A stretch of DNA of 64,000 nucleotides from Paenibacillus sp. LHD-38 (GCF_031157315.1 NZ_JAVIFU010000001.1:310001-374000), one strand, 5' to 3'; positions 7,894 through 16,845 are shown, counted from the first letter of the stretch. Notes: a model not told the origin generated them from the letters alone. Translations and numbers: made by a program.

Positions 7894-10215
7894 ATGAAAT
7901 TTACAGACGGCAACTGGCTCATTCGTGATGAATACAAAGTATTAGGAGCAGTGCAAGTACATGATTTTGAGCAAAAGGACGGCAAGCTAACGGCTTATGC
8001 ATCGCCGCAGCCAATCGTAACACGGTCTAATATGTTGGATACGATGCTGTTGACGGTACATTTTCATTCTCCGCTGCCGGGGATTATCGGCGTAAAGCTT
8101 GTGCACCATGCCGGCGTAAATGAGCGCGGCCCGGTATTCGAGCTTTCCTCGCAAACCGGAAATCATGTTGTAATTGAAGAAAATGACGACGAGGCCGTTC
8201 TAACCAGCGGCAATCTGAGCGTTCATATACGCAAAGGCCCGGTATGGGCAGTAGATTTCTACCGCGGCGGCGAACGCATTACGGGCAGCACGCAAAAATC
8301 GATGGCTTATATTAAAGAAAACAACGGCAATACCTTCATGCGCGAAGAGCTTGATGTAGGTGTTGGCGAGTGGGTATACGGACTAGGCGAGCGCTTCACG
8401 CCTTTCGTCAGAAATGGACAAGTCGTTGATCTATGGAACAAGGACGGCGGCACAAGCTCCGAACAATCTTACAAAAACGTGCCTTTCTATATTACTAATA
8501 AGGGTTACGGCGTATTCGTCAATCACCCCGAACTTGTATCGTTTGAAATCGCGTCGGAGAAAGTAAAAAAAGTACAGTTCAGCGTGGCTGGCGAATCGCT
8601 CGAATATTTTATTATCGACGGTCCAAGCATGAAGGAAGTATTGGGTAAATATACGGATTTGACAGGTAAGCCTTCGCTTCCGCCAGCATGGACATTTGGC
8701 TTGTGGCTGACGACGTCCTTTACAACGAATTATGACGAAGCAACGGTTAATTCATTCGTTGATGGTATGGCAGAGCGCGATTTACCGCTGCATGTATTCC
8801 ATTTTGACTGTTTCTGGATGCGCGAATTCCACTGGACGGACTTCAAATGGGATGAGCGTGTATTCCCGGATCCAGTCGGCATGCTGTCACGCTTGAAGGA
8901 AAAAGGACTTAAGATTTGCGTTTGGATTAATCCATATATCGCTCAGCGTTCGCGTTTGTTCGAAGAAGGCAAGCAAAACGGCTATTTAGTGAAGAAACCA
9001 AACGGTGATGTATGGCAGTGGGATCTATGGCAGCCGGGCATGGCGCTTGTTGATTTCACGAATCCTGCTGCGTGCGAATGGTATGCCAGCTACCTGCGCG
9101 AGCTTGTAGATATGGGCGTGGACAGCTTCAAAACGGACTTCGGCGAGCGGATTCCAACGGATGTAGCATACTTCGACGGATCTGATCCAATGAAGATGCA
9201 TAACTATTACACGCAGCTTTACAACAAAGTAGTATTTGAAGTGCTCGAAGAGAAGCTGGGCAAAAACGAAGCGGCATTGTTCGCCCGTTCTGCTACAGCC
9301 GGCGGCCAAAAGTTCCCTGTTCACTGGGGCGGCGACTGCTACGCAGACTATGAGTCGATGGCAGAGAGTTTGCGCGGCGGTTTATCGCTAGGTATTTCAG
9401 GCTTTGGTTTCTGGAGCCATGACATTGGCGGGTTTGAAAATACAGCGCCAGAGCATGTATTCAAGCGCTGGCTCGCTTTTGGCTTGCTGTCCAGCCACAG
9501 CCGCCTGCACGGAAGCAAATCGTACCGGGTGCCTTGGGCGTACGATACGGAAGCGGTTGACGTAACGCGCTTCTTCACGAAACTGAAATGCCGCATTATG
9601 CCATACCTGTTTAATACGGCTGTACAAGCAACGGAGCTGGGCTTGCCATCGATGCGTGCAATGGTGCTTGAATTCCCTGAGGATCCGACAAGCGAAATAC
9701 TCGATCGTCAATATATGCTTGGCGACTCCCTGCTCGTAGCTCCAATCTTTAACGAGCAAGGCAATGTTACGTATTATTTGCCAGCAGGCAAATGGACGCA
9801 TCTGTTGTCCGGTGAAATCATCGAGGGAGGCGCATGGCGCAAGGAGAATTATGATTTCTTCAGCCTTCCGCTATTCGTTCGTCCGAATTCGATCATTGCG
9901 CTTGGCGCTAACGATGTTCGTCCTGATTATGACTATGCGGACGGCGTATCGCTTGAGCTTCATAATCTCGAGGACGGCAAAACAGCAGCAACAACGGTTC
10001 GCGATGTAAAAGGCGCTACGGAGCTGACTGTAACGGCTAGCCGCCAAGGCGGAGTAATCTCTGTTCAAATTGACGGCAGCGGCAAACCATTCTCGTTTGC
10101 GCTTAAAGGTCTAGGCGATATCATTTCGGTAGACGGCGCGCAAGCGGAAGTAAAAGGCAGCGTTGCACAATTTGCTTCAGGATCGAAGCAGCTGGCATTC
10201 ACAATCAATATCTAA
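7894..10215 (+). CDS. yicI: Alpha-xylosidase, glycoside hydrolase family 31
   Basis: 773 residues from ATG 7894; the in-frame TTG at 7882 lies on top of the ribosome site AGAGGAAGG and is rejected. The order is that of E. coli YicI: N-terminal beta-sandwich, a (beta/alpha)8 barrel from about 260, and C-terminal beta domains. The nucleophile Asp415 sits in FKTDFGE and the likely acid/base Asp481 in HWGGDCYA, within one residue of the YicI positions 416 and 482. There is no signal peptide, so it acts in the cytoplasm on imported isoprimeverose-type alpha-xylosides. It is followed by a hairpin terminator and then isomerase- and oxidoreductase-like genes. Confidence 0.93.
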   Translation: MKFTDGNWLIRDEYKVLGAVQVHDFEQKDGKLTAYASPQPIVTRSNMLDTMLLTVHFHSPLPGIIGVKLVHHAGVNERGPVFELSSQTGNHVVIEENDDEAVLTSGNLSVHIRKGPVWAVDFYRGGERITGSTQKSMAYIKENNGNTFMREELDVGVGEWVYGLGERFTPFVRNGQVVDLWNKDGGTSSEQSYKNVPFYITNKGYGVFVNHPELVSFEIASEKVKKVQFSVAGESLEYFIIDGPSMKEVLGKYTDLTGKPSLPPAWTFGLWLTTSFTTNYDEATVNSFVDGMAERDLPLHVFHFDCFWMREFHWTDFKWDERVFPDPVGMLSRLKEKGLKICVWINPYIAQRSRLFEEGKQNGYLVKKPNGDVWQWDLWQPGMALVDFTNPAACEWYASYLRELVDMGVDSFKTDFGERIPTDVAYFDGSDPMKMHNYYTQLYNKVVFEVLEEKLGKNEAALFARSATAGGQKFPVHWGGDCYADYESMAESLRGGLSLGISGFGFWSHDIGGFENTAPEHVFKRWLAFGLLSSHSRLHGSKSYRVPWAYDTEAVDVTRFFTKLKCRIMPYLFNTAVQATELGLPSMRAMVLEFPEDPTSEILDRQYMLGDSLLVAPIFNEQGNVTYYLPAGKWTHLLSGEIIEGGAWRKENYDFFSLPLFVRPNSIIALGANDVRPDYDYADGVSLELHNLEDGKTAATTVRDVKGATELTVTASRQGGVISVQIDGSGKPFSFALKGLGDIISVDGAQAEVKGSVAQFASGSKQLAFTINI

Positions 10216-10224
10216 ACCATAAAC

Positions 10225-10277
10225 GAGCAGCTCTTTCACGGTCCGTCAGCGGACGGGTAAGAGCTGCTCCTATTTAT
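10225..10277 (+). terminator. Terminator-like hairpin after the alpha-xylosidase gene
   Basis: An 11-bp perfect stem (10225-10235 with 10259-10269) has a nested GTCCG/CGGAC hairpin and is followed by a weak T-rich stretch. Confidence 0.6.
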
Positions 10278-10422
10278 TCGTCAAAAATTTAGGCATTGAC
10301 CAAAATCGCATAAGAAAATGTTAATAAAATAGCTGTTTTTCGTACGTAACTGTCGATATAATGAAAGTCGGAAAACAAAATCAAATACATCAAAATAAGA
10401 GATATAAGGGAGCGCGGCTCAC

Positions 10423-11193
10423 ATGACACGAATGAATGTTGGTTTGCAGTTGTACACAGTACGGGATGCTACGGCACAGGATTTCGAAGGCACACTTCGT
10501 CAGGTTGCGGCAATGGGCTATGAAGGCGTAGAATTTGCAGGCTACGGAGATATTCCGGCCGAAACGATGCGTGATTTGCTTCAAGAGTTGAACTTGAAAG
10601 CAATCGGCAGCCACATCGGGTTACAACTTCTTGAAGAGCGCCTTGACGAAGAGATTGCTTATCTTCAAACGATCGGAGCAAAATATGCGATTTGTCCATG
10701 GCTCCCGGCGGATGCTCGCGATACCGAAGCTTGGCGCAGCCATCTCGTGAAATTCGAAGAATATGGGAAGCGTTTCCGTGATGCGGGCATTTCATTCGCT
10801 TATCATAATCATGAATTTGAATTTGAAGTGGAAATCGACGGACAAATCGTATTTGATGCGATGTATGAGCGTATTGATGCGCAGTACTTGAAGGTTGAAA
10901 TGGATATCGGCTGGGTGCAATATTCGGGCGTTGATCCTTTGGCTTATATTGCGAAATATGCAGGACGCTTGCCGCTGCTGCATCTGAAGGATTTCCGCGC
11001 GGGCGAGAAAGGGCAGCAAATCGATACTGTTGAGCTGGGCCGCGGAGATTTGCCTCTGCTGGATATCATTAATGCTGCTTCGAACGCATCGGTTGAATGG
11101 TTGATCGTGGAGCAGGACACATGCGCGAATCCGCCGCTTGAAGCCGTTGCGGAGAGCATGGAATGGATGAAAACAAATTATTTGAACAAATAA
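10423..11193 (+). CDS. Sugar phosphate isomerase/epimerase-like TIM-barrel protein
   Basis: 256 residues of the AP-endonuclease-2/xylose-isomerase-like family. Typical segments are LQLYTVRD at the start, GYEGVEFAGYGDIP, FAYHNHEFEFE (metal ligands), VEMDIGWVQYSG, and LPLLHLKDF near the end. It probably interconverts a keto and aldo sugar or an inositol derivative in the cytoplasm. It starts ATG after GGGAGCG and is followed 31 bp later by a Gfo/Idh/MocA oxidoreductase, a common partner; the two likely form one operon. The substrate cannot be read from sequence. Confidence 0.85.
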   Translation: MTRMNVGLQLYTVRDATAQDFEGTLRQVAAMGYEGVEFAGYGDIPAETMRDLLQELNLKAIGSHIGLQLLEERLDEEIAYLQTIGAKYAICPWLPADARDTEAWRSHLVKFEEYGKRFRDAGISFAYHNHEFEFEVEIDGQIVFDAMYERIDAQYLKVEMDIGWVQYSGVDPLAYIAKYAGRLPLLHLKDFRAGEKGQQIDTVELGRGDLPLLDIINAASNASVEWLIVEQDTCANPPLEAVAESMEWMKTNYLNK

Positions 11194-11224
11194 TCTAATT
11201 CAGAATGGGTAGGGGAAAATATCA

Positions 11225-12247
11225 ATGTCAAAAGTACGCGTAGCAGTTATAGGTTGCGGATCCATATCGAAATACCGTCATATCCCGGAATATGCCGCAC
11301 ACGAGAATGTTGAGCTTGTTGCATTCGTAGACCCGATTATCGAACGCGCAGAGCTTTATGCTAACCTTCACGGCGGCAAAGCTTTCGCAGATTATGAAAC
11401 GATGCTGGCTGAAATTAAGCCGGATGCTGTGAGCGTATGTACGCCAAACGCGCTTCACGCTTCTATGTCCATTACGGCTGCTAATGCGGGCGCTCATGTG
11501 TTGGTTGAGAAACCAATGGCTGTTACGGACGAAGAAGCAGAAGAGATGATCGAAGCGGCTAAGAAAAACGGCGTTCATCTGATGGTTGGCCACAACCAAC
11601 GCTTTATGCCGCCGCATGTGAAGGCGAAGCAAGTTTTGCGATCAGGCATCCTTGGAAAAGTTCTTACATTCCGCACGTCCTTCGGTCACCCAGGACCTGA
11701 TGGCTGGAGCATTGATGGCGCAGAAAGCTGGTTCTTCCGTAAACCGGAAGCAATCATGGGCGCTATGGGCGATCTAGGCGTTCATAAATCCGATCTTATC
11801 CGCTGGATGCTGGATGATGAAGTGTCAGAGGTTGCCGGCTTTGTGGGCACGCTGGACAAAAAAGGCACGGAGGTTGACGATAATGCTTCTTGCTTGCTTC
11901 GCATGAAGAGCGGCGCGATCGGCACGCTTGTAGCTAGCTGGACCTACTACAAAGGTGAGGACAACAGCACAATTCTATGGTGCGAGAACGGCGTTATGAA
12001 AATCGGTACGCATCCTGACGATCAAGTTATCGTTGAATTGCGTAACGGCACCGTTGAGAAGCATAAAGTCGGCGCGATCTCCACAAATGATAAACAAGAA
12101 TCAAGCGGCGTTGTTAATGCGTTCTTGGAAAGCATTCTAACGAACACGACTCCTGCCGTTAGCGGAGAAGACGGCCGCGCATCCTTGAAAGTAATTTTGT
12201 GCGCATTTGAATCACAAGCGACAGGCAAGTTCATAAGCGTAAACTAA
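11225..12247 (+). CDS. Gfo/Idh/MocA-family NAD(P)-dependent oxidoreductase
   Basis: 340 residues. The N-terminal Rossmann fold has VAVIGCGSISKYRH, and the family-typical VEKPMAVT motif follows near residue 95. The C-terminal alpha/beta domain contains GDLGVHKSDLIRWML, with the conserved His-containing segment. It presumably oxidises a sugar or cyclitol in the same pathway as the preceding isomerase. A clear terminator follows, so the operon ends here. Confidence 0.9.
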   Translation: MSKVRVAVIGCGSISKYRHIPEYAAHENVELVAFVDPIIERAELYANLHGGKAFADYETMLAEIKPDAVSVCTPNALHASMSITAANAGAHVLVEKPMAVTDEEAEEMIEAAKKNGVHLMVGHNQRFMPPHVKAKQVLRSGILGKVLTFRTSFGHPGPDGWSIDGAESWFFRKPEAIMGAMGDLGVHKSDLIRWMLDDEVSEVAGFVGTLDKKGTEVDDNASCLLRMKSGAIGTLVASWTYYKGEDNSTILWCENGVMKIGTHPDDQVIVELRNGTVEKHKVGAISTNDKQESSGVVNAFLESILTNTTPAVSGEDGRASLKVILCAFESQATGKFISVN

Positions 12248-12253
12248 GATAAG

Positions 12254-12304
12254 GAATACCTCCGATAGACGGCTTAGGCTGTAATGTCGGAGGTATTCTT
12301 TTTT
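12254..12304 (+). terminator. Rho-independent terminator after the oxidoreductase
   Basis: A 12-bp perfect stem (12254-12265 with 12287-12298) is followed by a T-run. Confidence 0.9.
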
Positions 12305-12456
12305 GCACACTATCTTGCATTGTAGAATAGTATGTGTTAAATTGTAAAAAAGAGTAAATCACTTCGATGCGCTATTCTATAATGGTGAATAGTAAGTTAT
12401 GCTTCATATACATTTTTGAAGCGGATCAGCTAAAGTTCACATATGGGGGACAGGAA

Positions 12457-12777
12457 ATGAACATTCAGTTTAAAAAAGGCGTACTCGAAATTTGCGTTTT
12501 GGTCTTGGCCACAAGAGGAGACCGTTACGGGTATGAGCTTGCGGTCAAAATATCCGAAAAATTTGAGGTAGCTGTAGGAAGCGTCTATCCCTTGTTAAAC
12601 AGATTGACACAGGACGGATACTTCTCGACTTATTTGAAGGAGTCGAACGAAGGGCCTCCACGCAAGTATTATCAATTGACGCAGGAAGGTTGGAGCCATA
12701 TGCGCAGATTGATTGCCGAATGGGAAAGTTTCACTCAAGCCGTAAATGAAATTGTAGAGGAAGGTCTGAAACCATGA
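12457..12777 (+). CDS. PadR-family transcriptional regulator
   Basis: 106 residues from ATG 12457, which follows GGGGGACAGGAA; the frame upstream to 12367 lacks a ribosome site. The PadR winged helix is clear: FKKGVLEICVLVLATRGDRYGYEL, then FEVAVGSVYPLLNRLTQDGY and PPRKYYQLTQEG. The stop overlaps the start of the next gene (ATGA). It probably represses this three-gene envelope-stress-like operon. Confidence 0.9.
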   Translation: MNIQFKKGVLEICVLVLATRGDRYGYELAVKISEKFEVAVGSVYPLLNRLTQDGYFSTYLKESNEGPPRKYYQLTQEGWSHMRRLIAEWESFTQAVNEIVEEGLKP

Positions 12778-13331
12778 CGACAAGAGATCAATATATGTTA
12801 GAGCTTGAAAGTATGCTTAAAGTAATTCCGGAGCCTCAGCGAAAAGAGTGGTTGTATGATTATTATATTCACTTTCAGCAGGCGGTTGAGAACGGTCAAA
12901 GTGAAGATGATGCGGCACGTGAGCTGGGCGACCCAAGAATGATTGCAAATGAGCTGTTGCTCGGATACCGGGTGGTGCAGGCGGAGAAAAATAACAGCTT
13001 CGGAAAGCTCTCGAAGGCGGTTTTTGCAACGGTAAGCCTCGGTTTATTCAATATTATATTCATATTAGGCCCTTATCTCGCTCTTGCAGCGGTCATCATC
13101 GCTTTATGGGCATCAGCGGTTGCGATCGGTATCGCCGGTATCGGAATCGTGGTCGAAAGCTTATGGAACGGCACGTTCTCCATTCCTCAGGCTCTAACGC
13201 TTGGCTTGATCAGCAGCTCGATAACGATTTTGCTAGTCATAGGATTAAAGGCACTTACAACCTCCTTCTATAAAATGACTTTAAAATATTTGAAATTCAA
13301 TACAAGAATTGTAAAGGGGAATATCAAATGA
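12774..13331 (+). CDS. DUF1700 (HAAS-signalling-type) membrane protein
   Basis: 185 residues. The N-terminal helical part has the family pattern YMLELESMLKVIPEPQRKEWLYDYYIHF and an AARELGDPRMIANELL segment. Membrane helices follow from about residue 85 (LGLFNIIFILGPYLALAAVIIALWASAVAIGIAGIGIVV), with another near 150. It overlaps PadR upstream and the DUF4097 gene downstream by 4 bp each. Such PadR/DUF1700/DUF4097 trios are common in Firmicutes and are thought to act in envelope regulation. Confidence 0.88.
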   Translation: MTTRDQYMLELESMLKVIPEPQRKEWLYDYYIHFQQAVENGQSEDDAARELGDPRMIANELLLGYRVVQAEKNNSFGKLSKAVFATVSLGLFNIIFILGPYLALAAVIIALWASAVAIGIAGIGIVVESLWNGTFSIPQALTLGLISSSITILLVIGLKALTTSFYKMTLKYLKFNTRIVKGNIK

Positions 13332-14164
13332 AGAAACTGGCGGCGGTTGCGCTCATTATGCTTGGAATCGGTGTGCTATGTGCATTCTTTGTTTTCAATA
13401 AAAGCGATTTAGTTAAGTTTAAAGGAGATCCGTATTCAGAGGAGAAGACGGTAGATGCCTCAACGATCCGGTCGATTCATGCGGAGACCGATACTTTTAA
13501 CGTTACTTTTGTACGCGGGACATCAAAGGATATTCAAATCAAGCTTGATGGCAATGTAAACAAAAAATCATTGGACAAAATTATTTTCACAGCCGAAACA
13601 AAGGGAGATACGCTTTATATCGAAGGAAATACGAAAAACAGCTTTACTATTGGTATCTCCATCGTTAATTTGAAGATGACAGTCGAACTGCCGGAAAAGC
13701 TTTGGAATACCATCGATATCGAAACAGATACAGGTAATATTGTTCTTGATCAGATGGAAGGGAGCAAGCTTCACATTACGGCGGATACAGGTAATCTGAA
13801 GGTATCTAATTACAGCTTCGCGGAAATCGATTTCGAAACCGACACGGGCAATGTAACTTTCACAGATGGAGAAGGTATTTTAAAGGGAGAAACGGACACG
13901 GGTAATGTGCGTATCGAGACAGCCGAACTGCGGAATGATATTTCGTTGCAATCAGATACGGGCAACATCACGGTTAATGTAGATAAGGAGCCTGCTTCCG
14001 CAGCCGTCTATATCCAAAAGGATGTTGGCAGCAGCAAAGTCGAGTGGGAAGGCTTCTCTGATTCCAATGATTCTAAAAGCATCGTGGATGGCAAGATCGG
14101 CAGTGGCGATATTAAGATCGATATCAAGTCGGAAGTGGGTAACGTCAAGTTAGGCACGAGATAA
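13328..14164 (+). CDS. DUF4097-family beta-solenoid protein with repeated xxDTGN motifs
   Basis: 278 residues with an N-terminal membrane anchor (AAVALIMLGIGVLCAFFVF). The rest is a repeating beta-strand structure. The motif DTGN recurs at ETDTGNIVL, TADTGNLKV, ETDTGNVTF, ETDTGNVRI and QSDTGNITV, and a degenerate EVGNVKL closes the protein. This suggests a right-handed beta-solenoid exposed outside the membrane. The start overlaps the DUF1700 stop (ATGA). It is probably the output or sensor protein of the PadR operon. A terminator follows. Confidence 0.88.
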   Translation: MKKLAAVALIMLGIGVLCAFFVFNKSDLVKFKGDPYSEEKTVDASTIRSIHAETDTFNVTFVRGTSKDIQIKLDGNVNKKSLDKIIFTAETKGDTLYIEGNTKNSFTIGISIVNLKMTVELPEKLWNTIDIETDTGNIVLDQMEGSKLHITADTGNLKVSNYSFAEIDFETDTGNVTFTDGEGILKGETDTGNVRIETAELRNDISLQSDTGNITVNVDKEPASAAVYIQKDVGSSKVEWEGFSDSNDSKSIVDGKIGSGDIKIDIKSEVGNVKLGTR

Positions 14165-14190
14165 TAACTAGAGGAATATTCCATGTAAGA

Positions 14191-14226
14191 AGCAGGCCAT
14201 ATCTGCAAATGGCCTGCTTTTTGCTT
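14191..14226 (+). terminator. Rho-independent terminator after the DUF4097 gene
   Basis: A perfect 10-bp stem AGCAGGCCAT/ATGGCCTGCT is followed by a T-rich tract. Confidence 0.9.
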
Positions 14227-14298
14227 TTTTGCCGTTTCGGGTCATCGCTTTTAAGCATAGGATAATAATAATATTTTATCGAAAGGAAGCGATGCTGG

Positions 14299-14985
14299 AT
14301 GGCTGTAGAACGCAAAAACTTCCGTAGGTTTACTTATACGGAATATGTTGATTATTTGAAGCCGTTTCACTCAAAGGTAAAGTTCTCGCAGGTACATGTG
14401 CATGGGACCTGGAAGCCCACGATTGCGGATTACCGCAGAGCAGCGGATAAAATGAAAATTATCCAAGCAATGTGGCGTTTTCATGCCGTCACTCAAAATT
14501 GGGGCGATATCGCCCAGCATGCAACGGTTGATCCTGACGGGTATATATGGGAAGGGAGATCGCTGCTGGAAGCACCAGCCTCTTCTATAGGCTACAACGA
14601 TGCCGACAAGGACCGTATCCATCCATTCATGTTCGAGATGATCGGGAATTTTGATATTGGGGCTGAGAAGCTTGAGGGTGCTCAGCTTGCGACAGCGGTA
14701 AAGCTAACAAGTCATATCGCAACAATGTGGAAGCTGCCAGAATCACAAATTAAGTTCCACCGCGAATTGAGTCCGGCCAAAACATGTCCAGGAAGCTCAG
14801 TGAATAAAGCTTCATTCCTAGAGCTTGTTCGCGATTGGAGAGATATCCAAATGAGTCCTGCCGACGCAAACAAAATCATTTCAACTTGGCTGTCGCCTGC
14901 TTGGTTTGCCGCTGGTACAAAGGCAGAACGAGACGAAATTCATCGTTTGGCTAATGAGCTGCGCAAAGCCAGCGGTCAGCTATAA
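14299..14985 (+). CDS. N-acetylmuramoyl-L-alanine amidase (Amidase_2/PGRP type)
   Basis: 228 residues. The fold is that of zinc amidases cutting between MurNAc and L-Ala. His33/His35 lie in VHVHGTW, the family segment NWGDIAQHATVDPDGYIWEGR follows, and His154 and Cys163 lie in FHRELSPAKTCPGS. There is no signal peptide, as for phage endolysins or mother-cell/forespore lysins. The C-terminal ~45 residues (ANKIISTWLSPAWFAAG...) look like a small extra helical domain. AAAGGAAG precedes the start. It may be a domesticated endolysin. Confidence 0.85.
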   Translation: MAVERKNFRRFTYTEYVDYLKPFHSKVKFSQVHVHGTWKPTIADYRRAADKMKIIQAMWRFHAVTQNWGDIAQHATVDPDGYIWEGRSLLEAPASSIGYNDADKDRIHPFMFEMIGNFDIGAEKLEGAQLATAVKLTSHIATMWKLPESQIKFHRELSPAKTCPGSSVNKASFLELVRDWRDIQMSPADANKIISTWLSPAWFAAGTKAERDEIHRLANELRKASGQL

Positions 14986-15215
14986 ACGCTTATTTTTGGT
15001 GATGAGTATATTCTCATAAAGCAGTAACAGTGCTGTTTTGCAGGCCATTTTCACGTTAATTCCAGTTTTTGTGTCATGAAACGGCCAAAACCCCATGGTA
15101 AGATAAGTGGCGTCGGGAAGAACGAAACGCAAACAAAACGAATGCGCTGCTTCATAAAGCATCAGCGTATATCGCTTTTGTATAAAAAAACTTATCTTAT
15201 TAGGAGGAATTATTC

Positions 15216-16070
15216 ATGAAGATGCAACCAATACGTGTAGGTGTCGCTAGTATAATCGCAGCAACCGTAATCGGCGCAGGATTTACAGCTCCAACTGCAG
15301 GTGCAGCACCGGCTGTGAAAACATACTCCAACTGTCCAATGATTACTACGATTAGTCAAGATACAATCAAGCAGATTGCAGATAGATACGGAGTAGATAT
15401 TAACCAGCTGCTGGGCGGCACAATCAAATGGCCAACGACAGGCAGCGGTACAGTTACAAAGCCGAGCACGGGTACAGGAACTGGTACAGTAACGAAGCCT
15501 AGCACGGGTACAGGTACTGGTACAGTAACGAAGCCGAGCACAGGTACAGGAACTGGTACAGTAACGAAACCGAGCACGGGTACAGGCACTGGTACAGTAA
15601 CAAAGCCGAGCACAGGTACTGGCAGCGGTACAGTAACGAAACCTAGCACAGGTACAGGCACTACAACTAACCCAGGAACAGGAACAACTACTGGAGGTAG
15701 CTTGAGCGCATTTCAATCCCAAGTCATCGATTTAGTCAACCAAGAACGTGCGAAAGCTGGACTATCGGCAGTTAAAAATGATGCTTTGCTTACGAAAGTA
15801 GCTACGGAAAAAGCAAGAGATATGGATGTTAATAATTACTTCAGCCACACATCGCCGACATACGGCTCTCCATTTGATATGATGCGTTCTTACGGCGTAA
15901 CTTATTCTTATGCAGGAGAAAACATTGCTTCCGGCCAAAAGACTCCGCAAGAGGTTATGACGGCTTGGATGAACAGTTCAGGTCACAGAGCCAACATCTT
16001 GAGCCAAAACTTTACTAAAATCGGTGTCGGTTATGTAAATGGCGAATGGGTACAAATGTTTATCGGCTAG
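15216..16070 (+). CDS. Secreted CAP-domain (YkwD/SCP-like) protein with a Thr/Gly-rich repeat linker
   Basis: 284 residues. A signal peptide ends near AGA-AP (residue ~30). A short LysM-like segment (ISQDTIKQIADRYGVDINQLLGG, ~50-70) comes next. The linker contains six near-identical 12-residue repeats GTVTKPSTGTGT, and a CAP domain fills residues ~165-284 (VIDLVNQERAKAGL, NYFSHTSPTYGSPFDMM, GENIASG, WMNSSGHRANIL). It probably associates with the cell wall or spore surface. AGGAGG lies 9 nt before the ATG. The linker makes length variation between strains likely. Confidence 0.88.
   Translation: MKMQPIRVGVASIIAATVIGAGFTAPTAGAAPAVKTYSNCPMITTISQDTIKQIADRYGVDINQLLGGTIKWPTTGSGTVTKPSTGTGTGTVTKPSTGTGTGTVTKPSTGTGTGTVTKPSTGTGTGTVTKPSTGTGSGTVTKPSTGTGTTTNPGTGTTTGGSLSAFQSQVIDLVNQERAKAGLSAVKNDALLTKVATEKARDMDVNNYFSHTSPTYGSPFDMMRSYGVTYSYAGENIASGQKTPQEVMTAWMNSSGHRANILSQNFTKIGVGYVNGEWVQMFIG
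15447..15662 (+). repeat. Six tandem 36-bp repeats inside the CAP-protein gene
   Basis: Units begin GGTACAGT at 15447, 15483, 15519, 15555, 15591 and 15627. They are head to tail with only scattered third-position changes, so the reading frame is kept at any copy number. Confidence 0.95.
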
Positions 16071-16106
16071 TTTGTCCCGTTTAATATTGGACAAGAGGAC
16101 CACATG

Positions 16107-16129
16107 TTAAGGGCGCCCAGCGCCCTTAA
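16107..16129. repeat. Perfect 10-bp inverted repeat between the CAP and LysM-3D genes
   Basis: TTAAGGGCGC and its complement GCGCCCTTAA are separated by CCA. There is no following T-tract, so it is an atypical terminator or an operator/RNA structure. Confidence 0.6.
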
Positions 16130-16144
16130 CGATATTTATAATAA

Positions 16145-16174
16145 CGCTATCGAAGTTGTGAAACTTCGGAAGCG
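16145..16174 (+). promoter_or_regulatory. Structured 5' UTR hairpin just before the ribosome site of the LysM-3D gene
   Basis: A 7-bp stem CGAAGTT/AACTTCG is capped by a GTGA (GNRA) tetraloop and extended by CGCT/AGCG across a symmetric 2x2 internal loop. It ends 4 nt before AGGAGG at 16178-16183. Confidence 0.5.
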
Positions 16175-16192
16175 CACAGGAGGATTTACCGC

Positions 16193-16831
16193 ATGTTTAA
16201 AAAACGTACTTTAGCAGCAGCAGTAATTGGGTTATCCGTTATGATGGCGGCAGGAACGGTAGATGCAGCTTCAAAAACACATACGACGATTGACAATGAT
16301 ACATTCTGGAAGCTTTCTAAGCAATATAAGGTCCCTTTGGATGCACTGATGGAAGCGAATCCAAAAGTTAATCCTCTCAATTTATCGATAGGCTTGAAGC
16401 TGAACATTCCAACCACGGAAGCGGCTGCGGCAAAGAAGACAATGACAATGAAAGCATCCGTTGACGATTCCTCTAAGACGGTTACTGCGATAAATGGTAA
16501 AGAATACGCTTACTCCAAATCGTTTTCCGTAAAAGCTACAGCCTATACGGCAGCTGCATCGGAAAACGGCAAATGGGGAGCAGTTGATTATTTTGGCGAT
16601 AAGCTTAAGGTTGGCACGATTGCGGTTGACCCTAAGATAATTCCTCTCGGCACGAAGCTTTATGTGACGGGCTACGACTATAACGGGCTGCCTCAAGGAG
16701 GCATGGTTGCAACAGCTACGGATACCGGCGGTTCGATCAAAGGTAAACGCATCGATATTTTCGTTCCTGGGGTAACGAGCCAAGCGAGATCATTTGGTTT
16801 CCAAAACGTAAAAGTGTTTATTCTTAAATAA
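16193..16831 (+). CDS. Secreted LysM-3D domain cell-wall protein (YocH-like)
   Basis: 212 residues. A signal peptide ends near VDA-AS (residue ~26). One LysM motif follows (IDNDTFWKLSKQYKVPLDALMEANPKV...). A C-terminal 3D domain carries the diagnostic Asp residues in IAVDPKIIPLGTKLYV, TATDTGGSIKG and KRIDIF. 3D domains are lytic-transglycosylase-like folds, so it probably cuts or remodels peptidoglycan. It follows the CAP gene with a structured leader and is closed by a strong terminator. Confidence 0.9.
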   Translation: MFKKRTLAAAVIGLSVMMAAGTVDAASKTHTTIDNDTFWKLSKQYKVPLDALMEANPKVNPLNLSIGLKLNIPTTEAAAAKKTMTMKASVDDSSKTVTAINGKEYAYSKSFSVKATAYTAAASENGKWGAVDYFGDKLKVGTIAVDPKIIPLGTKLYVTGYDYNGLPQGGMVATATDTGGSIKGKRIDIFVPGVTSQARSFGFQNVKVFILK

Positions 16832-16845
16832 GCAGAAAAAGTAAT

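Noticed and set aside
9397-9801. Long minus-strand frame within the alpha-xylosidase gene
   Set aside because: The forward frame has a complete GH31 enzyme with catalytic residues; the reverse frame is a by-product of codon bias.
15356-15661. Long minus-strand frame with repeated PVPVLGFVTV
   Set aside because: It is the antisense of the CAP repeat region and has no ribosome site.
15447-15662. Repeats of 36 bp, the size of CRISPR repeats
   Set aside because: Units are directly adjacent without spacers and keep a reading frame in a secreted protein, so this is a coding minisatellite.
16081-16192. c-di-AMP (ydaO) riboswitch before the LysM-3D gene
   Set aside because: The conserved ydaO sequence blocks are absent and the leader is too short.
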